Assembly (NCBI RefSeq): GCF_000739735.1
Contig: NZ_BBJF01000004.1
Coordinates: 124,001-188,000 of the forward strand
Origin: Paraburkholderia ginsengisoli NBRC 100965
GTDB taxonomy: Bacteria > Pseudomonadota > Gammaproteobacteria > Burkholderiales > Burkholderiaceae
DNA length: 64,000 nt
Direction of reading: 5' to 3'
Part shown: one piece after another, positions 38,557-47,450 of the stretch
How the letters are laid out: the number at the start of each line of letters is the position of its first letter
Position numbering within the stretch: position 1 is the stretch's first letter
Notes under the pieces: model-generated
The model's database searches: none
The model's input: only the letters and a program-made list of their open reading frames with translations
Told to the model about the DNA's origin: nothing
Translations under genes and position numbers: made by a program

Positions 38557-41500
38557 CTATTGATTAAATATGGTGTCGAGTACGTGCCGCATGGAACCTG
38601 GGCCTACGATCGAGTGATGATCTTCATCGACGTGGATTGTCGTAGCGCGCAGGCGGAGGTTTCGTAGCGACGCTAGATCGTTCAGATCGCAGCGCTTCAG
38701 GATCTTGAAATCGCTGGTGCGCGTTGCGACGTAGTTGATGATCGGCGCGCTCGGCAACAGTGGCCGGTGCAGCAGCAGTGCGTCGTAATTGGCGGTGTAT
38801 TCCGCGAATAGGTCCGCGAGGTCTTCTGCCGACATGCCGTGCAGCGCTGGGTGCTTTCGGGAAGCGAGATCGCTGATTTCACGCACCCGCAACGATGCGG
38901 GAAGCGACGCGATCAGTTCCATATCGATGCCCGGATCTGCTCCACCAAGAAGATCGCGGAAAAAGCCGTGAAGGAACTGCGGTGCGTTTAGCTCGGTGGC
39001 GTCCACTCCCGGTTTGCCGCCGGACCATGAGTCGAGAAGTGTGACCGAGGTGACGTCCGTTCCTTCCTCTTCGAGGACGCGCGCTACTTCCAGCGCGACG
39101 ATCCCCCCCATCGACCAGCCAATCACGTACACCGGGCGCGCGCCAAGCTGGGTTCGCGAAAACTCGCGCGCGTAGGTACGCGCCAGGCTTTCGACAGAAC
39201 GAGGCCGGCCGTCGCCCGGAGACTGAAATGCGAACATCGCGACGCCGTCGGGAAGCAATGCCGTCAGCGGTCTGTAGCAGAGAACATTGCCCCCTACAGG
39301 ATGGATCGCAAGCAGTACCGGTCCGTCTCCCCGGGCCATCCTGATCACCGCCGGGATATCGTTGACGGAGCTATGTTCAAGCGGGAGCGTCTGTATGGCC
39401 TTGGCTTGCTCCGCAATAGTGCCGAGCCGGAGCAGCGAGGACAGTTGCATGTTCACATTGAAGTGAACGTTTATCTTCGTAAGCAATCGCACTGCAGAAA
39501 GGGAGTTGCCACCAAGATCGAAGAAATCGCGGTTGACGTATGTCACTTCGACCTGAAGAACGGATTCCCACAGATCAAGCAATTCCTGTTCAGTTTCATC
39601 GGACGGCAGAAGCTTCGCTGCCATGTCTGCGGGGCTGCTGTGAGCTAACGCGAGCAGTGCCTGCTTGTCGATTTTTCCGTTGACTGTCACCGGAAATTGC
39701 CGGATCTCCAGCAGCAGGTTGGGAACCATGTAATGCGGCAGGCGATCACCCAGTTCAGCACGCAGGCCGTCGATATTCAGATGCTCCGACTCCGAGGCGC
39801 CTTGGCAGAAAGATACCAACCGGCTGTCCGAGTTCGCCAGATCTTGAACGAGCGTCAGACTCTGCTGGATACCCGGAATACTCGACAAGACAGCATCGAT
39901 TTCGCCCAACCCGATTCGGTGGCCGCGAATTTTTACCTGCGCGTCGCGCCTGCCGAGAAATTCGAGGCTGCCGTCCGGCAGATACCGCCCGTAGTCGCCC
40001 GTTCGGTACATGCGCAGACCAGACGGATGCGTGATGAAACTGGCATGGGTTCGATCGATGTCGCCATAGTACTCGCGCGCTAGCCCCAGTCCGCTAATGT
40101 GGAGTTGACCGGAAACCCAGGTGGGGACATCGTTCAGGTTCTCGTCCAGCACATGGTATTGCTGATTGCTCAGCGGCCATCCATAGGGAACGCTAGTCCA
40201 AGCCGGATCGAGATTTTGGATCGGGAAGAAGTTCGACCATATCGCCGCTTCTGTGGCGCCGCCGAGGCCGATCAACGTCGGCGTGTGTTCCAGCGACTGG
40301 ATTGCGTTGACAAGTGGCAGCGGGATCCAGTCGCCGCTCAACATGACCAGACGGAGGCTATTTAACAGCGCTCGATGTCCGGCTTGGGTGAATTCGAGCA
40401 ACATTGCGAAGAGGGCGGGAACGGTGTTCCATACCGTAACCTTATGGTCCCTGAAGCAGCGCACCCATGCCTCGGGCGATGGGTGCTCGCCGTGACTCGG
40501 CAAAACCAGTGCGGCTCCGCTGGCGAGGGTCGCGAAGATGTCAAACACCGACAGATCAAAATTCAAAGCTGATACGCCGATGACTCGATCGTCAGCAGTC
40601 AGCCGAAACCTTCGGATGCAATCGTGAATCGTGTTCGCAGCGGCCCTATGGGTGATCGCTACCCCCTTCGGGAGCCCGGTCGATCCGGAGGTGAAGATGA
40701 CGTAGGCAAGATCGTCGGTCCGCTTCTCACGCGGTACGTTGTCGGTGTCGACGCGCTCGCTTTCGCGTGAGTCGAAGAACTCTTCAATCGAAAAGACGGT
40801 CACCCCTGCGGGAGCCTCGATTTTGTCGATGCTCGCGCGGTCCGCAAGAATGATTTTCAACCCTTCGGTCGCCAGCAAATGCGCTAGGCGAGGCCGCGGG
40901 AGGTTGGCAGAGAGGGGCAGATAGGCGCCGCCCGACTTAACGATCGAAACAGCGGCTGCCACCTGTTGCCAGCTCTTTTCCGAGACAATGGCGACCAGCG
41001 TGCCTGGCGCAACGCCGTGCCGAACCAGTCGATGCGCGGCACGGGTCGTCGCGCGATGGAGCGTGGCGTAGTCAATCGTGCGCTCTTCGCACACGACTGC
41101 GGCATTGTGTGGAAATTTCGTTGCAGCCGAATCGAACAGCGCGTCCAACCGATCATTCGGAAAAATGCATTCGGTCGCATTGGCCCGCGTTCTTGGCTCG
41201 ACGTGCTGTTCGTCCAACGCCGGCAGGCAGGATTGTTCGGCGAGGTCGCTTGTGCTCGTCAACGCAAACACATGAGACTTGTACGCGCTGAACATTTGCT
41301 CGATGACGCCTGCGTGGAACACAGCGTCGACGGAATCCCAGTTCAGAACGATACGCCCGTCGGCCATCGACACCTGATGGTCGAGATAGACCTGAGGGGT
41401 GTTCAAGGCGCCCAGTTGATCTGTCCAGCCTAGATCGGGCAGACTGCACTCCTGTAGTAGTGACTCGCTGCCCAGCGTGCTCGCGAACACGACGGGTAAA

Positions 41501-42597
41501 ACGGGATAATCACCGCTTGTCATACCCAGATGGCGCAGGATAGCAACGCCGCCGATGTCCGAATGCTCCATCGCGGTGAGAAACTGCGAGCGGACGGCAC
41601 CGGCTCTGCTGCGAAACGATCCGTCACAGGGCGCGGCCTCCAGCAGTAGCGTATCGCTGAAATTCCCGACGCTGTACCGGAACGAGTTGTCGTCAAGAGG
41701 GCGTTTCGAGGTCAGTACATTGAGCACGAAGGTCTTGTTTTCCGACCACATCCGCAGAATGTCGATGTACGCCACGCAGATGAACTGCGTGAGACTGACA
41801 CCGCATCTTCTTGCCTGGAGGGCGAGATCTTGCGACTGCTCCACGGAAAGGGCGAAGCGCCGCCTGGTGAACACGGCTTGTTGCGGAAACCGAGATGGAT
41901 TGATGGTTGGCAACTGAGGTGCGGCCGGCATTTCGGCGCCGCGGCGGGTCCAATATTCCACAGAGGCTTGCGCGTCGCGTGACCTTGTCCCGGTCTCTTT
42001 TAACGCGAGATACGCCCGATAGCTGCTCTGAGGCGGATTGGGCAGGGATTTGCCGGCATATAGACTGAGCAGCTCGGAGAGCACAATTCGGATGGAAAGA
42101 CCATCGACGGAAAACAAGCGAAAAATCAGATTGATATAAAATCCGCCGTTCACGCGGTGCACGCGGCACATTAGCTTGACCGGGTCACTCAATTGGGGAA
42201 TAGCGAGCTGATCAAGTGTAGCCATTCGGCCTGGATCAAACGCACCGGCTTCCGCCCAGTCGTTACAGGTGACAAACGTCTCGGATTCGACGACTGACAT
42301 GCTCTCGGCAATGACCTGCCTGCCATCGTGCGTAATCTGGCTGCGCAACATCGGATGTCGCTCAAGAATGACGCGTAATGAATACGTCAGGCGCGCGAGG
42401 TCTAGCTCCGGGGCGAAATAACTCCGATATACAAATGCCGGAGTGCTCAGCTTGAGGCCGCCCTCTTCGCCGATCCAATAGGCCTGCTGAAGCTCTGACA
42501 GCGGAAAAATGATGTCATCCCGATTATCCGCCGTTTTCAGCTTTGCCTGGTTTTCCATCCCATTTGTTCTATTGCGAGTAATGCTGGGAGAGTTCAT
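38557..42597 (-). CDS. NRPS: Cy-like condensation-A(Cys)-PCP-TE
   Basis: About 1346 aa from ATG 42597 (the frame opens at a TTG two codons earlier, which the numbers here count as residue 1). The condensation domain (~32-450) is Cy-like (FPLSELQQAYWIGE, ERHPML), but its core motif is RLFSVDGLS and it has VGNFS instead of VGDFT. The A domain (~480-980) has YVIFTSGSTGLPKGV; pocket residues D683 L684 F687 N726 M754 S756 L780 I788 W789 K977 read DLFNMSLIWK, close to the remembered cysteine code DLYNLSLIWK. The PCP has Ser at LGGNSLS (~1034). The thioesterase (~1095-1346) has GWSMGG and a late His in DEDHHSIV. It would add Cys to the acyl-ketide and release the product. Confidence 0.93.
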   Translation of the reverse strand: MNSPSITRNRTNGMENQAKLKTADNRDDIIFPLSELQQAYWIGEEGGLKLSTPAFVYRSYFAPELDLARLTYSLRVILERHPMLRSQITHDGRQVIAESMSVVESETFVTCNDWAEAGAFDPGRMATLDQLAIPQLSDPVKLMCRVHRVNGGFYINLIFRLFSVDGLSIRIVLSELLSLYAGKSLPNPPQSSYRAYLALKETGTRSRDAQASVEYWTRRGAEMPAAPQLPTINPSRFPQQAVFTRRRFALSVEQSQDLALQARRCGVSLTQFICVAYIDILRMWSENKTFVLNVLTSKRPLDDNSFRYSVGNFSDTLLLEAAPCDGSFRSRAGAVRSQFLTAMEHSDIGGVAILRHLGMTSGDYPVLPVVFASTLGSESLLQECSLPDLGWTDQLGALNTPQVYLDHQVSMADGRIVLNWDSVDAVFHAGVIEQMFSAYKSHVFALTSTSDLAEQSCLPALDEQHVEPRTRANATECIFPNDRLDALFDSAATKFPHNAAVVCEERTIDYATLHRATTRAAHRLVRHGVAPGTLVAIVSEKSWQQVAAAVSIVKSGGAYLPLSANLPRPRLAHLLATEGLKIILADRASIDKIEAPAGVTVFSIEEFFDSRESERVDTDNVPREKRTDDLAYVIFTSGSTGLPKGVAITHRAAANTIHDCIRRFRLTADDRVIGVSALNFDLSVFDIFATLASGAALVLPSHGEHPSPEAWVRCFRDHKVTVWNTVPALFAMLLEFTQAGHRALLNSLRLVMLSGDWIPLPLVNAIQSLEHTPTLIGLGGATEAAIWSNFFPIQNLDPAWTSVPYGWPLSNQQYHVLDENLNDVPTWVSGQLHISGLGLAREYYGDIDRTHASFITHPSGLRMYRTGDYGRYLPDGSLEFLGRRDAQVKIRGHRIGLGEIDAVLSSIPGIQQSLTLVQDLANSDSRLVSFCQGASESEHLNIDGLRAELGDRLPHYMVPNLLLEIRQFPVTVNGKIDKQALLALAHSSPADMAAKLLPSDETEQELLDLWESVLQVEVTYVNRDFFDLGGNSLSAVRLLTKINVHFNVNMQLSSLLRLGTIAEQAKAIQTLPLEHSSVNDIPAVIRMARGDGPVLLAIHPVGGNVLCYRPLTALLPDGVAMFAFQSPGDGRPRSVESLARTYAREFSRTQLGARPVYVIGWSMGGIVALEVARVLEEEGTDVTSVTLLDSWSGGKPGVDATELNAPQFLHGFFRDLLGGADPGIDMELIASLPASLRVREISDLASRKHPALHGMSAEDLADLFAEYTANYDALLLHRPLLPSAPIINYVATRTSDFKILKRCDLNDLASLRNLRLRATTIHVDEDHHSIVGPGSMRHVLDTIFNQ

Positions 42598-42612
42598 TGT
42601 CAAAGGGTCTGA

Positions 42613-42813
42613 TTAATGATTGTCGTTTGTCCAATCCTGTCCCTCGCGCAGATATTTCACGCGCGAGACCGGCTTGCAGAGCACTTTCGTTTGTATAGCT
42701 AACGCCGAACTCACTTCTTTAAGATCTGGATTTTTAACGAATCGAATTTCGATAAAAATACCCATCGCAACGGTTCGTGCGACGATAAAAGAAGGATGGC
42801 AGTCCCAGTCCAA
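42613..42813 (-). CDS. Possible small protein in the biosynthetic operon
   Basis: 66 aa (or 50 from an internal Met, MGIFIEIRFVKNPD). It starts 9 bp after the CcdA-like gene and stops 15 bp before the NRPS start, in the same direction. No homology or motif is recognised; it is not MbtH-like. An equally long frame lies on the opposite strand, so this may simply be the leader of the NRPS gene. The operonic position is the main support. Confidence 0.3.
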   Translation of the reverse strand: MDWDCHPSFIVARTVAMGIFIEIRFVKNPDLKEVSSALAIQTKVLCKPVSRVKYLREGQDWTNDNH

Positions 42814-42822
42814 GTGAATTTT

Positions 42823-43563
42823 TTAATACTGTGAGCTTATATTGATCAACCAGTTCGGCAGATTGTTTGTTAAAATGGTTTCAATGACTGTATCCGTCTT
42901 TGTCAGTATGAGTGTGGACACAGTTAGCAGTCCGACTCCCATTAGTGTTTTACCGTAATTTCCGACAATGAGCGCTGCGCCGCGTCGTTTTTGAAAATAC
43001 TCGCGCGACAGAAATCCGATGGCGATCAAGGGAATACCGGCTCCGATCCCAAACAGGCTCATCAAAATAGCGGTCTGCGCCAAGCTATGGCCATGGCTTG
43101 CCAGCGCTATGGCGCCACCTAGCGTCGGACCGACGCATGGACTCCAAACCAAGCCGAGCACCAGTCCCAATACGAATTGCCCGGACATTCCGCCGCCGTT
43201 CACTCTGGACAGGAGATTCTCCCCGAGTGAAGAAACTCCGGATACGGCCAACGCAAATTTCACTTGCAGCGGCCTGGACAACTGAATACCACCGAAAAGG
43301 CCAAGCAGGATCGCTCCAAATACGCGTATTGCCTCTTGATCGAGCGGCACTCGGGCGCCTGCCGCAGCCAGCGTCGTGCCGATAGTCCCAAACGAAATCA
43401 TCAAACCGCCGGCCAAAGCCAGCGGGCCGAACCGGTGAGTGCCGACCGCCGTAGTGAGCAGGATCGGAACCAAGGGCAGAACGCAAGGCGACAAGACGGA
43501 AAGCATGCCTGCCAGAAGGCCGAAGAAATAGGTAAGCACACCAAATTGCACGCCGCACTCCAT
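42823..43563 (-). CDS. CcdA/DsbD-type thiol-disulfide membrane transporter
   Basis: 246 aa with about six transmembrane segments. The two family motifs with redox Cys are present: SPCVLPLVPILLT (~25-38) in the first helix and WSPCVGPTLGGAIAL (~140-155). CcdA passes reducing equivalents from cytoplasmic thioredoxin across the membrane to a periplasmic thioredoxin-like partner, which here is encoded 55 bp upstream. The start ATG (43563) lacks a strong Shine-Dalgarno. It lies within the minus-strand run that includes the NRPS genes. Confidence 0.9.
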   Translation of the reverse strand: MECGVQFGVLTYFFGLLAGMLSVLSPCVLPLVPILLTTAVGTHRFGPLALAGGLMISFGTIGTTLAAAGARVPLDQEAIRVFGAILLGLFGGIQLSRPLQVKFALAVSGVSSLGENLLSRVNGGGMSGQFVLGLVLGLVWSPCVGPTLGGAIALASHGHSLAQTAILMSLFGIGAGIPLIAIGFLSREYFQKRRGAALIVGNYGKTLMGVGLLTVSTLILTKTDTVIETILTNNLPNWLINISSQY

Positions 43564-43618
43564 GAAAAATTTTCGGGATCTATCAACGAAAAGCCTTTCG
43601 GCTGTACGAGTGCCTGAT

Positions 43619-44005
43619 TTAGATAGCCTTTTTCATGAGGGTTTCGATGCTGTCCTTGTTTTTGTCTCCGATTGAGCGTCCCACTTCCCGGCCGCTCTTG
43701 TAGACAAGAATGGCGCTTTGCTTGGATACGTTGAGTTCTTTCAGGATGTCCTTTTGACTGTCGAAATCAACAGTCATCAGCGTCACGTCTTTAAATGCAT
43801 CGCTTTTCATTACTGAGTCTTCTACGGGAACCTGCACCTTACAAATTGGACACCACGGCGCCCGAACCGAAATAATGACAGGCTTACCAGTGTGCGCAAG
43901 ATCATCAAACATTTTTTGATCAAAGGGAGCGGTGGTCCCCGCGAAGGCCGTCATCGAGAAAAGCAGCGCTGCTAATGCAGAGGGCATCATTCTTGTGAGC
44001 TTCAT
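43619..44005 (-). CDS. Periplasmic thioredoxin-like protein (WCPIC)
   Basis: 128 aa. Signal peptide MKLTRMMPSALAALLFSMTAFA, then a compact thioredoxin fold with active site WCPIC (Cys52, Cys55) in VRAPWCPICKVQ and the cis-Pro region replaced by SKQSAILVYKSGR. AGGAG lies 6-7 bp before the ATG, confirming the start. It is the first gene of the minus-strand run and is probably reduced by the CcdA-like protein encoded next. It is divergent from the two-component system. Confidence 0.9.
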   Translation of the reverse strand: MKLTRMMPSALAALLFSMTAFAGTTAPFDQKMFDDLAHTGKPVIISVRAPWCPICKVQVPVEDSVMKSDAFKDVTLMTVDFDSQKDILKELNVSKQSAILVYKSGREVGRSIGDKNKDSIETLMKKAI

Positions 44006-44188
44006 ATGATCTCCTAGGGTGATTGTTTGCTACTGACTTCAGGGACACACTAAACTGTGGTGCCGGTTCTCTGGAGGCTCAGCGACATGGCAGTGAGTCC
44101 TCGAACCGCTTGATGCAACTAGAATAGAGCTTGTAGTTAGATCGATCAGTCATGTACGCCAGTCGACTCTGCTAGGCATCGTAAGGAC

Positions 44189-44214
44189 AGCTTCAGTTGA
44201 ACGCAACTGAAGCT
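44189..44214. promoter_or_regulatory. Inverted repeat upstream of the response regulator gene
   Basis: AGCTTCAGTTG, loop AACG, CAACTGAAGCT: 11-bp perfect arms, 86 bp upstream of the regulator start and 184 bp from the divergent thioredoxin start. There is no T-run typical of a terminator. It could be an operator or a leader hairpin. Confidence 0.5.
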
Positions 44215-44299
44215 TTCCTGACGAAGAGTTCAGGGAGTACCACTTGCGTGGCACGATAGATTCGTTGCGGGGTACGCCGGAAAAGGAACGAAGAGGAAT

Positions 44300-44980
44300 A
44301 TGCGAATCCTTCTTGTTGAAGACGAAAAGAAGCTTGCCCATGCAATCCAGGAGCACCTGGAGAGCGCAGGATACGAGGTGCGTGTAGCCGGGACAGGCGA
44401 GGATGGCTTCTTCCTGATGAGCACCACGCCCTTCGATCTTGTTGTGCTCGATCTGATGCTGCCGGGGCGTGATGGCATCGAGATCCTTTCCACGCTGCGT
44501 GCGCGTAATGCGACCACGCCCGTGATCATCATTACGGCGCGAGATGCCGTGGAAGACCGCGTACATGGTTTGGACACCGGTGCCGATGATTATCTGGTCA
44601 AGCCGTTTGCATTGCCGGAACTGCTTGCGCGGATACGTGCGCTGCTGCGGCGTGGTATTTCAGAGACCAAGCTCAAGCTCGAATACGCGGGCCTCGAAAT
44701 GAACCTGGTAACACGCGAGGTGACACGCGACGGCTGCTCGATTGATTTGACGTTCAAGGAGTTTGAGATACTGGAATATCTGCTGCGCCATTGTGGCAGT
44801 ACGGTCACCCGCGCCATGATCGTGAGCGACATTTGGCAGGAGGTAGCGCGTGCAGCGCCACTGGACAACGTGATCGACGTGCATATGGCGCGGTTGCGCA
44901 AGAAAGTTGATGCAGGTTTCGAGCAACCGCTTGTCCACACCATCCGTGGCGTGGGTTTTATCTTGCGGAGCGTCCGGTGA
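44300..44980 (+). CDS. OmpR/PhoB-family response regulator
   Basis: 226 aa. The receiver domain has the acidic pair in LLVEDEKK, phospho-acceptor Asp51 in VVLDLMLPG, Thr in IIITARD and Lys in YLVKPFALPELLARIRALLRR. The winged-helix effector (~125-226) ends IDVHMARLRKKVDAG followed by VHTIRGVGFIL. It overlaps the sensor kinase gene by 4 bp. Divergence from the thioredoxin/CcdA/NRPS run makes that run a likely target; CopR/CusR-like metal control is possible but not shown. Confidence 0.95.
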   Translation: MRILLVEDEKKLAHAIQEHLESAGYEVRVAGTGEDGFFLMSTTPFDLVVLDLMLPGRDGIEILSTLRARNATTPVIIITARDAVEDRVHGLDTGADDYLVKPFALPELLARIRALLRRGISETKLKLEYAGLEMNLVTREVTRDGCSIDLTFKEFEILEYLLRHCGSTVTRAMIVSDIWQEVARAAPLDNVIDVHMARLRKKVDAGFEQPLVHTIRGVGFILRSVR

Positions 44981-46338
44981 GGCGACGCTCGCCCGGGCGT
45001 GTCCGGCGACGACTCACACTGTGGTACGCCATCTCGCTGACGCTGATCTGCCTGGTGTTTTCGGGCTGTGTATTCCTACTCACGCGTGCCAACAGCCTGC
45101 TGCTGTTGCGCGCACAGATGGACCGTGACATTGCGCAGGTCGAGCAGGTGGTGCGCGAAAATGGGGCCCCCACGATAGCTGGATTGCGCGAGAGCGCAAT
45201 TCTCGTGCGTATTGCCCTGCAGGGACAGTCGACAGAAGCCTCGCGGGCTTGGCAGGCGAGTACCCTGGACGTCCCCCCGGACTCGAAGAGTGCGTACTGG
45301 ATCGAACGAGCATCCAACGGCCGGCACTACTATCTGCATACCGCAACTGTCCAGCAGGCGGGTGTCACCTACAAGGTGACTGTGGCGGAAGACATCGAGC
45401 AGACCTACGCCATTGGACGCAAGCTGCTTCTGATGCTGGGGGTTGGGTTTCCGTTCGCCCTGCTGATCAGCCTGGCGGGGGGCTACGTGCTTGCTGGTCG
45501 CGCCATCGTGCCGGTTGGCACCATGGCGCGCATGGCCCGTGAGATTACCGCCGACAACCTTTCACAGCGTTTGCCTGTCTGCGACCCGAACGACGAATTC
45601 GGACACCTGGCGGCAGCTTTCAATGACACCCTGCAGCGGCTTGAAGATGCGTTTGCCCGCATGCGACGGTTCACATCCGACGCCTCGCACGAATTGCGCA
45701 CACCGCTCACGGTCATTCGCAGCGTCGGAGAAAACGCATTGCAGTACCCGCTGGACGCTGCTAAGCAGAGCGATGCGATAGGCAGCATTCTCGAGGAGAC
45801 CGAACGCTTGGTTCAACTGCTCGACGGCTTGATGACGCTCGCCCGTGCAGAGGCCGGTGCACTGTCCTTGCAACGCACCGAATGCGACCTCTCGGAAGTG
45901 GCTACTAGTGTTGCCGGGCACCTGCAAGTGCTGGCTGAGGAAAAACGGCAAACTTTGGTCTGCAGGAACATCGCGAGAGTCGATGCGATGGTAGACCCAA
46001 CAACGATCAGGCAGGCGCTATTCAACCTCATCGCCAATGCGATTCGCTATACCCAATGCGATGGACACATCGAAGTCTGGACTGATATGGTTGTCGATGA
46101 CGCTGTGATCGAAGTTCGTGACAACGGCCCGGGCATTGCTGCTGAACACCACCAACGCATTTTTGATCGTTTCTATCGCATTGACGCAGACCGCTCGCGG
46201 GAAACCGGTGGCGCAGGCTTGGGGCTCGCGATTGTCCGGTGGGCGGTGGAGCTAAACGGAGGCGTAATCGAATTGGAATCGGTTGTCGGAAGGGGAAGCA
46301 TATTTCGCGTGCGATTTCCGGCGCGTCCCCATCGCTAA
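44977..46338 (+). CDS. Sensor histidine kinase, heavy-metal-sensor type
   Basis: 453 aa. The first transmembrane helix is LWYAISLTLICLVFSGCVF; a periplasmic sensor of ~125 residues follows, then a second helix LLMLGVGFPFALLISLAGGYVLAG. HAMP domain, then HisKA with phospho-His in SDASHELRTPLTVIRS and the HATPase N-box NLIANAIRY, G1 DNGPGIA and G2 GGAGLGLAIV. Topology and length fit the CusS/CopS-like group. The signal is unknown. The start overlaps the regulator stop (GTGA). Confidence 0.95.
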   Translation: MRRRSPGRVRRRLTLWYAISLTLICLVFSGCVFLLTRANSLLLLRAQMDRDIAQVEQVVRENGAPTIAGLRESAILVRIALQGQSTEASRAWQASTLDVPPDSKSAYWIERASNGRHYYLHTATVQQAGVTYKVTVAEDIEQTYAIGRKLLLMLGVGFPFALLISLAGGYVLAGRAIVPVGTMARMAREITADNLSQRLPVCDPNDEFGHLAAAFNDTLQRLEDAFARMRRFTSDASHELRTPLTVIRSVGENALQYPLDAAKQSDAIGSILEETERLVQLLDGLMTLARAEAGALSLQRTECDLSEVATSVAGHLQVLAEEKRQTLVCRNIARVDAMVDPTTIRQALFNLIANAIRYTQCDGHIEVWTDMVVDDAVIEVRDNGPGIAAEHHQRIFDRFYRIDADRSRETGGAGLGLAIVRWAVELNGGVIELESVVGRGSIFRVRFPARPHR

Positions 46339-46435
46339 CGCTTATTATCGCTGGGGACGAATTTTTCATCGAAACTGCCATTTCGCGAAATGCCTCACAC
46401 TTGGCCACCATGTCATTTGAAGTTTTGGTGCGGCC

Positions 46436-46621
46436 GGATGCGAGGAAATCGAGCCGAACTATTTTCTGGTGAATGGACAGGCGAGGCGATTCTTTGACGA
46501 AAGCGCGGTACGCCTGCTCTTTGCGGATGGCTGGAACACGATCGCCTTAGAGCACATCAAGACCGACAAATACCAGAAACCCAAGGCCGCTTGGGAAGTC
46601 GTTCTTGAGCGGCGGCAGTGA
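46436..46621 (+). pseudogene. C-terminal fragment of a SAM-dependent methyltransferase
   Basis: The frame reads CEEIEPNYFLVNGQARRFF, then DESAVRLLFADGW and KPKAAWEVVLERRQ, stop at 46621. This is the usual C-terminal end of small class I methyltransferases (the edxVRxLFxxGW and WEVV elements). The SAM-binding N-terminal half is absent: an in-frame stop lies at 46418 and no related sequence precedes it. It is a remnant beside other broken genes. Confidence 0.55.
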
Positions 46622-46740
46622 TCCGTTGCCAAACGGGTCTCTAGCGTTCTGAGCTCGTTCTATGTATCTCGGCGGAAAATGATGGGTAAGGATCTTGCGT
46701 TAGCCGCACGTCCCGCCTAACGTTACCTAGCCATCAGTCG

Positions 46741-47121
46741 CTACTGCCGCGTGAGCATCAGATCCAGGTTCTGGATCGCAGCGCCGGATGCACCTTTGCC
46801 AAGATTGTCGAAAACGGCGGACAGCAGGACTTGCCCGCTTTCCTCGTTGTGGAAAACATTGAGATGCATGTCATTGGTACCGTTTAGTACTTGCGGATCC
46901 AGGTAGGTCAGGATGCTCGGTTCTTTGTGCGGCAAGACCCGTACGTGGCTCGCCTCAGCATAGTGGCGCGCGAGGCAGGCGTGTAACGTAGTGCCGTTGA
47001 CATCGGGTGCGAGCAGCCGCAACTCCAGCGGCACCGTCACCAGAATGCCCTGACGAAACGCACCTATCGCAGGGACGAAGATCGGCCGCTGCGCGAGTTG
47101 CGCGTACATCTGAGATTTCAC
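46741..47121 (-). pseudogene. argC: argC fragment (C-terminal part of N-acetyl-gamma-glutamyl-phosphate reductase)
   Basis: 126 residues: [20 protein letters not shown], then [14 protein letters not shown] and [17 protein letters not shown]. These are the substrate-binding and C-terminal helices of ArgC of the short type. The NAD(P)-binding domain and the catalytic Cys are missing; the frame is cut at about 47121 next to an IS3 OrfA fragment. It cannot be functional, and the real arginine-pathway gene is presumably elsewhere. Confidence 0.8.
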
Positions 47122-47165
47122 GTACAGCAGGAATTTGTTAATTTCCTGATTGTACGGAGGTTTGA

Positions 47166-47330
47166 ATGTCAGAGAAGCTAGTGCCCAAGCGGCAATACAC
47201 GGACGAGTTTAAGGTCGAGGCCATTAGTCTTGCCGAATCAGTTGGGCAGCACGAAGCCGCGCGTAGGCTCGGAGTCCCCGTGGCAACTTTGGGCAATTGG
47301 AGTCGGCGCAGCCGCAGTGCTAAAAACTGA
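47166..47330 (+). pseudogene. IS3-family OrfA fragment
   Basis: 54 codons, [20 protein letters not shown] to SRRSRSAKN. It is an HTH_8-type transposase N-terminus (EAARRLGVPVATLGNW) that stops early, where complete OrfA proteins continue into a leucine-zipper segment. A GGAGG precedes the ATG. It is a leftover of an IS that probably destroyed argC. Confidence 0.7.
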
Positions 47331-47450
47331 GACCCGCCCGCTGACCATTCTTTGTAGGTTTGGCCGGTTTTGACGGTTCTTGCTTTGCCAAACACGGCAC
47401 GCTATTCTGGCGTGCGTTTATTAGACGAATTTATTCTAAGGAGTATGGGT

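Noticed and set aside
42620..42817. 65-codon plus-strand frame between the CcdA-like and NRPS genes
   Set aside because: Opposite to the operon direction and overlapping the minus-strand candidate; no ribosome-binding site or homology character.
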